From Hyposmocoma kahamanoa (taxonomy: Eukaryota > Arthropoda > Insecta > Lepidoptera > Cosmopterigidae), in NCBI RefSeq assembly GCF_003589595.1, contig NW_020653726.1, forward strand, positions 19,983,798 to 20,047,797: a stretch of 64,000 bases of DNA. Direction: 5' to 3'. Positions 53,035-63,865 of the stretch are shown here, piece by piece; the stretch's first letter is position 1; every line of letters starts with the position of its first letter. A program made the translations under genes and the position numbers. The notes under the pieces are model-generated. The model was not told the DNA's origin and made no database searches. It saw nothing but the letters and a program-made list of their open reading frames with translations.

Positions 53035-54084
53035 ATGCCAAGAGGATTATCAGAGGTTTTACGAGCTAGAATAGTAACTTTGAGGGAAGAAGGATACACC
53101 ACGAGAGTAATAGCACGCAGACTTGCTATATCCCAATCCTGTGTCGTGGCTACGTTGCAGAGGTATCACGGAATGGGGAATTTAGCTGACCGACCCCGCA
53201 GCGGTCGCCCAACTGTTTTGACAGCTGCCCAAAAGCGCTATATTAGATTGCTGGCAGCCCGTGATCCAACAATCAACGCCGCTAAAATAAAAGCAGAAGT
53301 CAGGGCCGCCTCTGGGCTTGAAGTTAGCACGCAGACCGTTCGCAATTGCTTGCACCAGGCTGGATTACGAGCACGGAGGTCTTGGCGAGCTCCGCTCAAT
53401 TCCCGGCAACGTCAACAACGAAGATTGCAGTGGGCTAGACTTCGGCAAAATGAAGAAGATGAGGACGAAAACATTTGGCAAAACTGTCTCTTCGTTGACG
53501 AATCCCGAATCAGCACTCATCCAGATAACCGACGTGTCCGTGTCTGGAGAAGACCAGGCGACCGTGAAAGACAAAGAATTGCCACTGGAACAGTTCAGCA
53601 AGGCGGAAAATCGGTGTCCTTTTGGGGTGGCATTATGATTGGAGCTAGAACGCCTTTGATCCCGTATCGGGGCTTCATGACAGCAGACATGTACAAAGCC
53701 TATTGCAATTAAAGCATTGTTGCTATTGATGATATCGTCAGACCATTCCGAGTAAACCATGGGCACCAATTTGTACTGGTCGATGATAATGCGCCCGCAC
53801 ATCGAGCTCAACGAGTCAATGCTGCTCTTCAAGAATACGATATCACACGATTAGACTGGCCTGCCGGCTCGCCCGACTTAAACCCAATAGAGCACGCGTG
53901 GGATGCTCTTAAACGAGCAGTATGGAACCGTGAGCCACGTCCCCAGACAGTTCCAGAGCTCAGGGAAGCCGCTATTGAAGAATGGGATAGGTTACCCCAG
54001 GAAGTGCTGGATAACTTGATCCTCAGCATGCCCAGGAGGATCTTCGCATGTATTCGAGCCAGGGGAGGAGTTATTTTATATTGA
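53035..54084 (+). pseudogene. Tc1 transposase with one in-frame stop
   Basis: It encodes the cut-and-paste transposase of the element. I chose the ATG at 53035 (MPRGLSEVLR) because the frame upstream has only a GTG. Residues 1-110 carry two helix-turn-helix units separated by the basic RPRSGRP linker (residues 53-59), which bind the TIRs. The catalytic triad is D155 (LFVDES), D251 (VDDNAPAH) and E286 (SPDLNPIE), with 34 residues between the last two. A TAA at codon 226 (53710-53712) splits the frame; the remaining codons to 54084 are clean. Length counted through the stop is 349 codons, usual for the family. As read it would yield a 225-residue product lacking two catalytic residues, hence inactive. 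Confidence 0.9.
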
Positions 54085-54346
54085 ATTCACACCTTTTGAT
54101 AATAAATTGTTGTTTAAGTTTAATTAAACAGTCTTTTTCTTTCTATGAAATTTCTATCACTATTACATTATGATTAATGGCTCAATTTTTTTAAATAAAT
54201 AATAAAAAATAGTTTTATATTTTAATTTCAAACAGGGTATTCCTATTTAAAGAAAGCATACAACATAGATTTTTTCTTGATAAAGTTAAATTTAAAGAAT
54301 TATAGGTGCTTATGCTATTGATCGCAAACTTTTTTTGATGTGTGTA

Positions 54347-54595
54347 CGTCTCCGCATATTCCAATAAATATTCTGTATTTATTGTAATAAAGATAATATG
54401 TCTAACAATGCCGTGCTGTTCTATTCGGTGGTATGGAAAAAACAGTACAGTCGATTTGAAGTGAAAAAGTTGACGACACCCGTCAATTGTTTCGAATTCG
54501 GGCTAGCCAATCGGAGCGCAATTGTCGCAGTAATGACATGGCAGAATAGGTTTCAAACAAATTAAATGACATTTCGTCACTATTTCTGATTATAC
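54347..54595. other. Anonymous DNA
   Basis: Nothing recognisable was found. AATAAATATTCTGTATTTAT near 54363 is AT-rich. Confidence 0.4.
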
Positions 54596-54599
54596 ACAC

Positions 54600-54895
54600 G
54601 ACGGGCTACCGTACTGGTATGGACAGGCGTGTCGCTTGCCATCAAGCACATGACTTGTTCGTCCCTTTACTTGATATCATAAAAAAAATTCTACAGCACA
54701 ATTTGATATCTGATGGTCTCCCCGTTATCAAAGTCGTGTACATTCGAGGAATTTGTAAAGACCAAAACAAGTGAATAAGTAAAGACGTCAACCTAACCTA
54801 ATTGCAATAGTTTAGATTTTGTAAAGATATATGCATTACATCGTTATTCTTTTTCATGATACTAAGTGAAGGGGCAAACAAGTCGTGAGCCACTT
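54600..54895. repeat. Family A pieces and family H copy 1
   Basis: 54600-54685 is a family A end in minus orientation (GACAGGCGTGTCGCTTGCCA, then TTGTTCGTCCC). 54706-54845 is family H (TGATGGTCTCCCCGTTATCA). 54850-54895 is a family A start in plus orientation (CTAAGTGAAGGGGCAAACAA). Confidence 0.55.
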
Positions 54896-55164
54896 AGAAT
54901 AATAACGCATAGAATGATAGTTTCATATCTAACGAACTGTCACAAGTGAGGCAAAAATCAAATTCATGTAGGCTAGTTTTAGCAGTAGGTTAATTTGCGG
55001 TTTTAGTGAATATTTATATAATTTTTAGCTAAAATTCTTGATCTGTTCGCGGTGCAAGTTGACCTTGAGCACTGAAGGCCCGCCCGCTCGTGTAGGCCCA
55101 TTGGGCGCGCTTCAATTTGCCTCACTTAGCGTGTGCGGACTAGGTTTCTATGCCTTATTATTCT

Positions 55165-55310
55165 AAGCATGTCCATAACAGTTGCAGTGACACTCAGAGT
55201 CAGAGTCTGAGATATACTACCACTGCGCCCGTCACCCTGAGGCATAAGTTGATAAGTCTCAAATGCCTGTAATTTCACCAGCACCCTTAAACAGAAATAG
55301 GAAATCATTT
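55165..55310 (+). repeat. Family A dispersed repeat (plus)
   Basis: ATGTCCATAACAGTTGCAGT, ACCACTGCGCCCGTCACCCT, GCATAAGTTGATAAGTCTCA and CTGTAATTTCACCAGCACCC appear in consensus order. Confidence 0.7.
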
Positions 55311-55381
55311 AAAATTAAAACATCAAATTTTAATATTTTACCAGTCATAAAAATTCCTGTCTTTACTTATAAAATACAGCT

Positions 55382-55535
55382 CTTTATTGTCATTTGATGG
55401 TCTCGTCGTTATCTAAATCGTGTTCCATTCAAAGAACTTTGTAAAGACCGAAACGAGTGAAAATCTGAAAGAGGTATGTAGGGCAGGTAACATATTCCAG
55501 TTTAATTGCAATAGATTTTCACGGCTTTGTAAAGC
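55382..55535 (+). repeat. Family H, copy 2
   Basis: TTTGATGGTCTCGTCGTTAT, TTTGTAAAGACCGAAACGAG and TTTAATTGCAATAGATTTTC match 54706-54845 in the same order and orientation, about 670 bp away. Confidence 0.6.
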
Positions 55536-55539
55536 TGCG

Positions 55540-58180
55540 TGTGCAACGACTAGGTACTTTCCCGCCTGTTCTAAAAATGCGCGCTAAAATATAACTTTTA
55601 AAACGACCATAGGCAACATGACATTTAAAAAGAAAAAAAAATTCAAATTAAGCTACATGCAAAAACCGTACGGATTTTTTGGCAAACCTATTATTATTTT
55701 AAAATGACCAAGACAATAATAACATTTTAAAAGAAGTAGTAGTTTTTGTGGCTGTTACATAATGAAAGGCTTTAAAATATGAGTGTGGGTTTATGAAACG
55801 AGCCGACAGTCGAGTTTCATAAAAGCATCGCCCGAGTGTTTTAATGCCTAATTATATACAGTTACATACACTGCTTTATCTATACACATATTATAAGCTC
55901 TCTATGATATGTTCAGGAACTGCATGTTACGCCTGGCGAAATGGCGGCAAATAAAAACTTTCTTACTCTCACGCATGTCACGCAACCGTAGTTTTTATTT
56001 AATTCATAGACCAACTAGAGTCGGCCCCAACTATCGCATCGTTCGATATCCAATAACGTGTGAAATTTGCTTGCTATTTAATTGACATTTCATTTGGAAT
56101 AAAACTTCATCTCGACTGATATTAGAATTGAGGTCGAATCACATTGTTTTGTTTTTTCAGAGATGTTCGAAATTTGAATGTAATAATAACATTATTACAT
56201 TCATTGTATTATGTAATAATAACATTTTCACAGATAAAAAATTTGTTCTCACAAAACAGTTCATCTTTATGGGGTCGTAATTTGCGGTTTTTGAACACAT
56301 CATAGAGGGTTTATGATACGTGTGTAGATAAAAAGTTTTTTTGTCCGAAGTAAGCTAGTAACAAAAACAGTATGGACATCTTGGCGAACACATTGCAATA
56401 CAATATATCATCATTCTATTTCTCGTAAACCGTATGTAATATTTTTGTCATAATTGAATTAGACATACGATCTTACTTAGCTCTCAAAAGCTATCATTCA
56501 CAAGTAATGTGTGTCTACCTTTTTATATACGAAAGTATCTCATATCATAATAATATGTTTTCGTATCGATGACAAATACTATTATTGTGATCCAGAGTTA
56601 CTGCCGCTACCCGTCATTAGTTGTAGCCGCCATGATGAAGCGTGGGACATACTTTCCAGTGATGAAAAGACTTGCCAATCGACGTACTCACCGTACGTAA
56701 CGTACTCACCGCTTGTTGCTCAGGGTATAACAGACATACACAGAACAATAAATAGTAGTACGTCATTAGGAGCTAATTAAAGCCGGGTACTTACTAGCGA
56801 GCTGTAACCGTAACCGTTGCATGTTATGTTGTCAAAAATCTTAGTGTGTACGTGGTTCGCGAGCCTGCCGCGAGTGGTATGCGTGTGGTTCGGGGTGAGC
56901 TGGTATTCATTCCAGTGAGTAAAAATTGTATACACTTCAAAGAATCTCGTTACTGTATCATTCACGTTACAGTTACAACTAACTGTGAGTACCCGGCTTA
57001 ACGCGATATATACATGAGGCTAGCTTTTAGGAGGTGAGGTGTGTGGGGTCGCCTCTCGCGACCCGCAATCCGCGCGTCCAAAATTAATATGAATAAAATA
57101 AAAACAGGCAGAAATTTTGACACAGATCCGACGTCGACAAGCGCCCGATGGCAACTGATGGGGCAGCATGTCCTTAAACCGCTGGGCAATTTTAAAGTTT
57201 TGGAATAAATGTGAATTTTAGAATTTAATAACTAATAGGGCTTCAGTTGAAAGTCAAAATTTAGCAGGTTCTCTGTAGTATTTAAAGAGAAATATCTCCA
57301 CGTAAAAATTATAATTATATACCTACACATAAGGTCTCATTCATTTCGAGTCGCATACGTCCATCACTCACTCGTTAGAGTTCATTGAAAACCAGCGTCA
57401 CAGCCCATTCTCGGCTGTGACTTTAGCTGAATGTGAACTTTTGCATAAGCCACAGCCGCGCACATGTCAGTATAGTGTTAAATTATATTTTGGCGTTGAA
57501 ATAAATGGTTTCTATTTCTATATTTCTATTTACTTCCATTTAACCTGTTTCATTGTGTAACAAAATAGCACGTTCTTAGACAATATAAGTATATCGTATA
57601 TTTTTAATAAGACCATTATTTAATAGTAAATACCAAAACCATTTGACAACAAAACAGTTTTTCCCACTTCTTATGCGGTGACTCGATTTAACTAGCAGGT
57701 TTTTATGCTTAAGGCTTTAATGTGAAGAGGTATTGAGTTTAGGTAAACTGTAAATACAGACATATCGTATCAATGGAGCACCAATTTAATTCCCACGCAG
57801 TTTTGTAACGTTATTACTTATGACCGTTGCTTTATACTGGGTCGTATAACATGTAACTTTATCTAGTTATGGAACAGAGCTCAGTCTACCTCGTTAGGAT
57901 CCCCATGTTTTTTTTTTACTTTTTGCGCTCGTTACGCCGCGCGAAAATTAAAATTTTATATTCCCTTTTGCGAGTTCTGATTTTTTACTTTGCAAGGACG
58001 AAAGAGGATAATATTAAGTGAAATTCTTTGAAACGTTGCCTTAATTACACCAATCAAATCTACCAGGACCTCGGCTGTAACTTTTTAATCGCACCTTTGG
58101 GAGTATACCTAACTTTTGGTTCCATTTAAACCATTTATTTGTCAGGCTAAAAATACAATACTATTTATAATATTTTTTTA
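55540..58180. other. Anonymous DNA
   Basis: No gene is supported over 2.6 kb. GAATGTAATAAT/ATTATTACATTC is a perfect 12-bp hairpin at 56176-56202. ATAAATGGTTTCTATTTCTA (about 57503-57532) looks like a LINE tail, but no coding end precedes it. TACTCACCGTACGTAACGTA near 56684 is a small tandem. Confidence 0.4.
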
Positions 58181-58184
58181 AGCC

Positions 58185-58610
58185 TATACTGTCCTACTGC
58201 TGGGCAAAGGCCTCCCTCCCCTCTCTCCACACCTTTCTGTTTTGCGCAACTGATGTCCAATCTTTCAAGTGCGCGTCCAGCTCGTCTCTCCATCGCTTTG
58301 GTCTGCCGCATGGACGCGTTCTGGCTTTAGGGATCCACACAGTGATGGCTTTCGCCAACGACTCGTCTGACGTCCGGCAGACGTGACCCGCTCAGGCCCA
58401 CTTCAGCCTATACGCTTGCTGGCCCACGTCTGTGATTTGTGTTTGGGAGTAAGGGGTTTCACCTCCATCTTCGAGACCATAGCCAACCTTACCTGTAAGT
58501 GGTACTCCCTGCTGGCCAACAGACAAAGCTCTGGCACCCTACCCACCAGCCCCCACTGGACCAGCGTGGTAGGTCATGGTCCGAACCCCTTCCTTCATGA
58601 ACAAGACAAA
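58185..58610 (-). mobile_element. LINE C-terminal region (minus strand), RTE-like
   Basis: Minus-strand translation gives AKAITVWIPKARTRPCGRPK, RWRDELDAHLKDWTSVAQNR and KVWRE, the conserved terminus GRPxxRWxDDL...WxxxAQDRxxWR of RTE-like elements. A frameshift then breaks the final EAFAQQW-like end, and CCTACTGCTGGGCAAAGGCC near 58192 is its DNA. Upstream frames are broken, and a plus-strand 132-codon frame over the same DNA is a shadow. Confidence 0.7.
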
Positions 58611-60185
58611 AATAATAATAGTAATAATTTAAAAAAACGCACACACTCATTGCCTCGCACTTTGGGTCATACTTTCAATAGCTCTAGTTTCCTACGCCAT
58701 TTCGCACGCATTCTTCGCCCGTATCCCTCGCACACATTCCTCGCATATATCTCTCGCTATTTTGTATGTGCTGATACTTAGTTCCGCTAATCCTTTTCCA
58801 CCGGAGCTGCGCTATGCGAGGCTAGGAAAATGAAGTTATAGAATTAGTGGATTTTTCCTCGCCACGTCGCACATCTCTGGTGGAAAGGCAGCCTTATACT
58901 GGATTCCAGTACCAAAATTTTTAAGTCCAGAAACCTGAAAAAGTTGCCTGTAAGAGCTTCTGAATTGTATTCAATACGCGTAATCTTCAAAGCTGAATCA
59001 TTAGCTCATATTATATAAAAGGATGCCAACGTATTCAGCGATACAAAGAGTTTATCAGATAAGGTATTTGAGAATCTTTATGTAGGGTGACCAGGTCTTT
59101 TATACATAGGTATTCACTCATGCTAATGTCGCTTTTGTAATAAGTAAATTATTAACAAATTATGAACAGCAGATTTATCTTGTTTCTTTACAGTGATGTG
59201 TCAACATAAATAGGATTACAAGTACAAAACTTTGTAATATCATAATTTAACTAATTTATTTCTTTACTGCCACAATGACAATGACATTTTGGATAAAAAT
59301 AATATATCCAGTCAGAAAACAAAATACTCTGCTTGTGCTGATCGAAACCGTTGTTGTCGCAGGCTGCGTTGTTTTTCACTTTTCATTGTTATCTGTTTTG
59401 TTGTTCGTATAAGAAATAAATAAAGAAATCAATCAATCGATGGTATTTATTTCATTTTACTTGTTGTGTAATATATTTTGATAAAACTGCTAACTGTAGC
59501 AGCTTAACCTATAATTGAGCAATGGTCGATACAAAAAAGGAAACTTTCAGAACGTTGACGAACTCTAAAAGCTGCAATTGAATTTGTCATGAATTCTTGT
59601 TTACTGTTTATTTCTTTGGTTTTTACAGGAAGGAAAATACAAATATTTATAAAAAATGACCGCCATTAGTATTATAACATATTTAAAGGACACTTCAAAG
59701 TTCATGACTTGTCCACAACTTTGTGAACATCATAGCAACTCTACTCCCAGACGAACCATTCATTGAGACCGCTCAAAAGTTCGTTCACCTGAGTCTGGGT
59801 ATATTTATAGTCTAATGGTGTTCAATTATAGTCCTTACAGTCCTTTTGAAAAGATCTAGATTCTGTTGGATTTATTATTTTCGTATATAAATTCTATCTA
59901 GATTAAAAATAAATGTTTTGCAGGAGTTTAATATAGGTAGTAAAATCCGTCTATAGTCGTAATTAGCACTTTGAATTGCTGAAGAAGAAGTTTAATGAAA
60001 TTTGCTTCGAATTTGTGTTGATGATTCTGAAGTTTATTTTCTTTTTTCGTCATGTTTTCCTTTTTTCTCCAAAGAATGAAACATATAAGATTTATTTCGG
60101 TTTATTTATTTTAACTGTAAGGGGATTTCTTTTTATTTTGCGAAAAGTAAAAGGATACTTGAACTCGTTTTATTGGATGATGAAT
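58611..60185. other. Anonymous AT-rich DNA
   Basis: No gene was found. AATAAATAAAGAAATCAATC near 59414 could be another LINE tail without its coding part. Confidence 0.4.
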
Positions 60186-60375
60186 TCCACATTATCGATG
60201 AGTTTCTTTTGAAATCTTGTGAAAATTTTTGTTAAAACTTCTTTGTATTTAGACAAGGAGTAATTATACTACTTTATTTTATATTAATTATTCTTGTTTG
60301 CGTAACGATCATATTATCCCTTGACATTGTATTTTTAATTGTATAATTGTGACATTGATAATATGAAATAAACCT
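60185..60375 (+). mobile_element. LINE 3' untranslated fragment, family of 37840-38680
   Basis: TCGATGAGTTTCTTTTGAAA, TTATACTACTTTATTTTATA, CCCTTGACATTGTATTT and TGACATTGATAATATGAAAT match 38475-38645 in order. Only the last few codons of the protein remain. Confidence 0.75.
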
Positions 60376-60396
60376 TTCGACGGTTTAGGACCACAA

Positions 60397-60523
60397 TGAG
60401 AAATGACGACATATTCAAATAACCACATCTACAAATGACTACTTTTTGAAATTACCATTTCTTTAAATGCTACTTCTACAAAAGAACACTTCCTGAAATG
60501 GCTACTTCTTGCATTGACCACTT
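60397..60523. repeat. Degenerate 16-bp tandem array, eight units
   Basis: Successive 16-mers share the form NNTNAAATGACNACTT: for example TGAGAAATGACGACAT (60397), CTACAAATGACTACTT (60429), CCTGAAATGGCTACTT (60492) and CTTGCATTGACCACTT (60508). Only one unit (60461-60475) is 15 bases. It follows the LINE 3' fragment with a gap of about 20 bases. Confidence 0.75.
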
Positions 60524-60794
60524 TTACAATTCTCTGCGTTTCGGTTTCAGATTAGAAACATTATCACAAGTTTGACGATGGACCTTTAAGTAGGTATATG
60601 TATTAGATATTGCTTATTATCGTCCTGGAGCATAATGTCCCTCCATCCATCGCAACTGGATTTCGTAACCATTTGATAAAAAGAGGCAAATAAAACATTT
60701 CATATAAATAATTTTATTCTAGTCTATTCTAATGTGAGGTATCGCTGTCATAGTTCTGTCTAACTATTCTTTGGATCTCTCTAATCTGTAACTT

Positions 60795-60850
60795 TCCATC
60801 AGGCACACGACTAGTTCGTCCCGTCACTAGACTTTAAAAAAAAATCCATC
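60795..60850 (-). repeat. Family A fragment (minus)
   Basis: CATCAGGCACACGACTAGTT and CGTCCCGTCACTAGACTTTA followed by an A run form the family end seen at 18830-18855. Confidence 0.55.
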
Positions 60851-60882
60851 TCCTTAACTATCTTCATCAATTCTTTCCCTAC

Positions 60883-61169
60883 CATTGACTTACAAATAAA
60901 TGAACGACGGGTCTAATACAAAAACCACGAAAAAAATGTCCCAAGTCCACCTATTTAAACGTAAGTGACATGTAAAGGAATATGATAAGGCTAAATCGTT
61001 GAATTTAAATTGTAATGTCATCGCAGTACTGTCTAATTTTGCTTGCTTCGCTGTCAGTCGAACAAACGAAGACTAAAGCGTGAATGACGCTCTGTATACG
61101 ATTTTAACGCCCTATAAGTTCGGACACTTTTTAGCGCAGACCCGACGTCCATATAATTGTAAGTCAATG
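60883..61169. mobile_element. Miniature TIR element with perfect 8-bp duplication, copy 2
   Basis: The ends CATTGACTTACAAATAAATG and CATATAATTGTAAGTCAATG are inverted repeats. TTCCCTAC stands at 60875-60882 and again at 61170-61177. It is about 59 bp longer than the copy at 19351-19578 because of internal length differences, and is in the opposite orientation. It has no coding sequence. Confidence 0.85.
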
Positions 61170-61177
61170 TTCCCTAC

Positions 61178-61520
61178 ACATAAACTTGTACGGTCTGCGT
61201 GTATACATTCAGTCAGTAGACTCGCGTCAGAATTTTTTTTTTATAATATCAAGTGACGTGGCGAAGAAGTAGTAGTTAGTCAGTACTGCCCTCGTTCGTC
61301 CTTGACAAAAGAAAGGAAAGTCGGTTGTCGTCTTTTGTCGAAAAAAATCATTCTAATTTGAATTTCTAGCCAGAATTTCTAGCATTTCTAGCCAGTGATC
61401 ATTAAAATGTTTCAAATGATTACGTTGAACACGTTTTAGTCACTAAATAGTGTTATGTAATGGTTTTCTTAAATTTCTCAAAAAACTGACACGGACTTAT
61501 TACGATGATGCGCTCAAAAG
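61178..61520. other. Mostly anonymous DNA with a family A start
   Basis: 61236-61270 (TTATAATATCAAGTGACGTG) resembles the start of family A. GCCAGAATTTCTAGCATTTC is a short local duplication near 61370-61395. No gene is visible. Confidence 0.4.
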
Positions 61521-61524
61521 TTAC

Positions 61525-61800
61525 TATAATAAGGTTTTTAATGTTACCAGGTGACGGGACAAATAAGTCTTGCGCCTGGTGGTAAACGACACGCCTGTCC
61601 ATAACAGTTGAAGCGTTTCTCAGAGCTTTAAATCACAAAGGTCTGAGGGACACTGCCACTGCACCCGTCACACTGAGACCACCAGTTGGTAGAAATAGGT
61701 AAGGTGGCAGTATTTCTCTGGATGAACTATTTTTAAACCTTACCTAGTTCTGTGGCCAAGCATTAATGTGACCATTACTTAAAACGTTTATCGTTGTGAC
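61525..61800 (+). repeat. Family A dispersed repeat (plus), most complete copy
   Basis: In order: CAGGTGACGGGACAAATAAG, GCCTGGTGGTAAACGACACG, CCTGTCCATAACAGTTGAAG, AGAGCTTTAAATCACAAAGG, CACTGCCACTGCACCCGTCA, GGTAGAAATAGGTAAGGTGG and CAGTATTTCTCTGGATGAAC. It has no tRNA-like head, no coding frame and no clear TIRs. A SINE of unknown head or a miniature element are both possible. Confidence 0.7.
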
Positions 61801-62328
61801 GCGTTGCGAACGCGCGCAGATATCGCGTTGCACGCAAGAAGCCTATATCGTCGTCTTAAAATAAATAACTCGTGTGTGATTTCTATAGAATTTTTCAGGA
61901 CGAAGATTAAAATGTGGTGTAAAATGTAGTTAACGCAACAATGTGTGTAGTTAGCATTTTAATTAGTTAAATTACACCTCTTTTAGACGTCATATTACTT
62001 TAATAATATATTTGATCAAGAAGTTTATAAGTTTTTCTTCAACAAAAATCAGTACAAACGAACTATATGGAAACGCATATGCGAGATTATCACTCTAAGG
62101 CGATGATATAGAATTTCATGTAGTTTTTTCACCTAAAAAATTAACTAAAATTAACAAACAAAACTAAAATTAAAACTATCTCTTATCAAAATGCGCGATA
62201 CATACGCGTGTTTACGGCGCGCATAAAATATGACGTGTGCGTAGGCCCTACAGCTGTAATTTATAAGCAACGACACGATTTTTTATGAAAGGATAATTCT
62301 AAAATTATCCTAAAGATAGCAAAAGATA
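61801..62328. other. Anonymous DNA
   Basis: A CpG-rich patch lies at 61798-61845 (GCGAACGCGCGCAGATATCG). No gene or classified repeat was found. Confidence 0.4.
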
Positions 62329-62860
62329 ATAATAATAATAATAATTCTTTATTGACAGGTATATACCCATATTAAACACAAATTACAATTACATTTAAAA
62401 ACAAAAGCAAAAGCAATAAAATAAAATAATTGTCATACAATAAAAATAAAATACAATACAATGCTTAAAAAAGGAATTATGCACGTGCTCACAGAGAGTA
62501 CGGAGAATCCTGTTGTCAGACGCACGTAGACAGCTCCAAAAGCTGGCGATGAGAGACCTTATTATTGCGAAAAAATCAGGATTCGTAGACCTACTCCAGA
62601 GTTGACATATATAGAAGCCTAACATCACTACTACACCGCACGAATCTGCGCGCGAGCATTTTGCATCGAACGTCTAGAACCCTGCGCTTTCGTTCTATGG
62701 CGTCATCATCAACTAGACTCTCCGTTACCACGTGCCTAAGGTATTTGAATTTATCCACCCTCTCCACTTGCGCACTATCTAAAAACACGGGCGTTCGCCG
62801 GACCCCTTCCGGCCTTAAAGACCATCAGTTGCGTCTTCTGGACATTCTATTTTAAGCCGT
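62329..62860 (-). mobile_element. LINE 3' end (minus strand), TTA tail
   Basis: The minus-strand frame 62591-62788 gives FLDSAQVERVDKFKYLRHVV and TESLVDDDAIERKRRVLDVR, the FKYLGxxV block after the reverse-transcriptase palm. After a shift, PDFFAIIRSLIASFWSCLRA and SDNRILRTLCEHVHNSF (from 62628 down) form the C-terminal tail. The region between is deleted. On the minus strand the element ends CTGTCAATAAAGAATTATTA with (TTA)n at 62329-62345. Confidence 0.75.
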
Positions 62861-63865
62861 AGTTATGAGCATACTGCTTACACAGTGCCAGTAGTATTAT
62901 AAAGCAACGTTACCAATAAGGAGATAATTAATTAAAGTTTGATATTTATTTTTTAAATGTTTTTATGTATGCTTTCATACCGCATGGTCTTTTCAGCCAA
63001 CCTAATACATAGTATAGAGTGGTTCATACGTAGTTCACTATTCCTTTATGTCACAGAAAATTAACTGACAAATGCTACTATAAAAATGCTATAAAACACA
63101 TGTTTGTAGGCTCAGAAACCGAAGATAACCTACAATAAGGCACCGAGGACCCTCGATTTAAATATTCGACATACTCCGTAAGTGTGTTTAGTGCTTTATT
63201 TACATAAGCTTGGGTTCCATTACTTGCAAGAAAATGACACTTTCTTCACGGTTAGGCTAAACGTGGACTAGCGAGTTAAGATTCATGTGTTTTTAATTAC
63301 TTCGTCTTCAAAATAAGTTTGCTATTTATATGGGATGATTGTAATATTATCTACATTTTGACGTATATTCCGTAGACGCCCTTTTTCTATCTGGGTGGGC
63401 AGATACCACAACCTCGCACTCACTATGTTTAGATACATGCTCGTCGGTTAAAGGTACTCTTATTTTGACCTTTCCTTAGGACGTCCTGAATTTAGTCATT
63501 AAGTTAGCCTAAGTCGGTCCTTATTAATTTGGCCTTGTTAGTTTGTTTCATCAATTTTCTTTCAGGTAATTAATTGAACAAGTCTAAAAATTATTTTAAA
63601 AAACAAAAACCCGTCTGTAAAAGTATTTAAATGGAAAGAAAAAAAATATTCCCCTCGCACTATTTTGATTATTTTTTATAGCCTATAAACAGTCCCACAA
63701 TCAAGACGAATCTAACGACACCTCATATGCCAAAATCCATCAAGCCGTTTAGGCTGTACAGCGTGAAAAAGAAATGGTCATACATACACTTGAATAACAG
63801 TTAGGTAAAAATATGACAAATGTTTGGCGGATTATCAAAAAATGTTACTTATTATAATTATTAAT
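62861..63865. other. Anonymous AT-rich DNA
   Basis: No gene or classified repeat is visible over 1 kb. Confidence 0.4.

Larger units (their letters stand above)
52784..54344 (+). mobile_element. Tc1-type DNA transposon, nearly intact (1,561 bp)
   Basis: The first 26 bases, starting CACACATCAAAAAAAGTTTG, are perfectly inverted at the last 26 (54319-54344). TA lies immediately outside both ends (52782-52783 and 54345-54346). It contains one gene with its own promoter. Length, TIR position, TA target and the DD34E transposase all agree with the Tc1 group. The perfect TIRs and the single disabling change mean a recent insertion. No second copy is in the window. Confidence 0.95.

Noticed and set aside
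53318..53638. 106-codon plus-strand gene, and the 155-codon minus-strand frame 53365-53832
   Set aside because: Both are out-of-frame shadows of the Tc1 transposase, which has the catalytic motifs in its own frame.
58383..58781. 132-codon plus-strand gene
   Set aside because: The minus strand of the same DNA encodes a conserved LINE terminus; the plus frame is its shadow.
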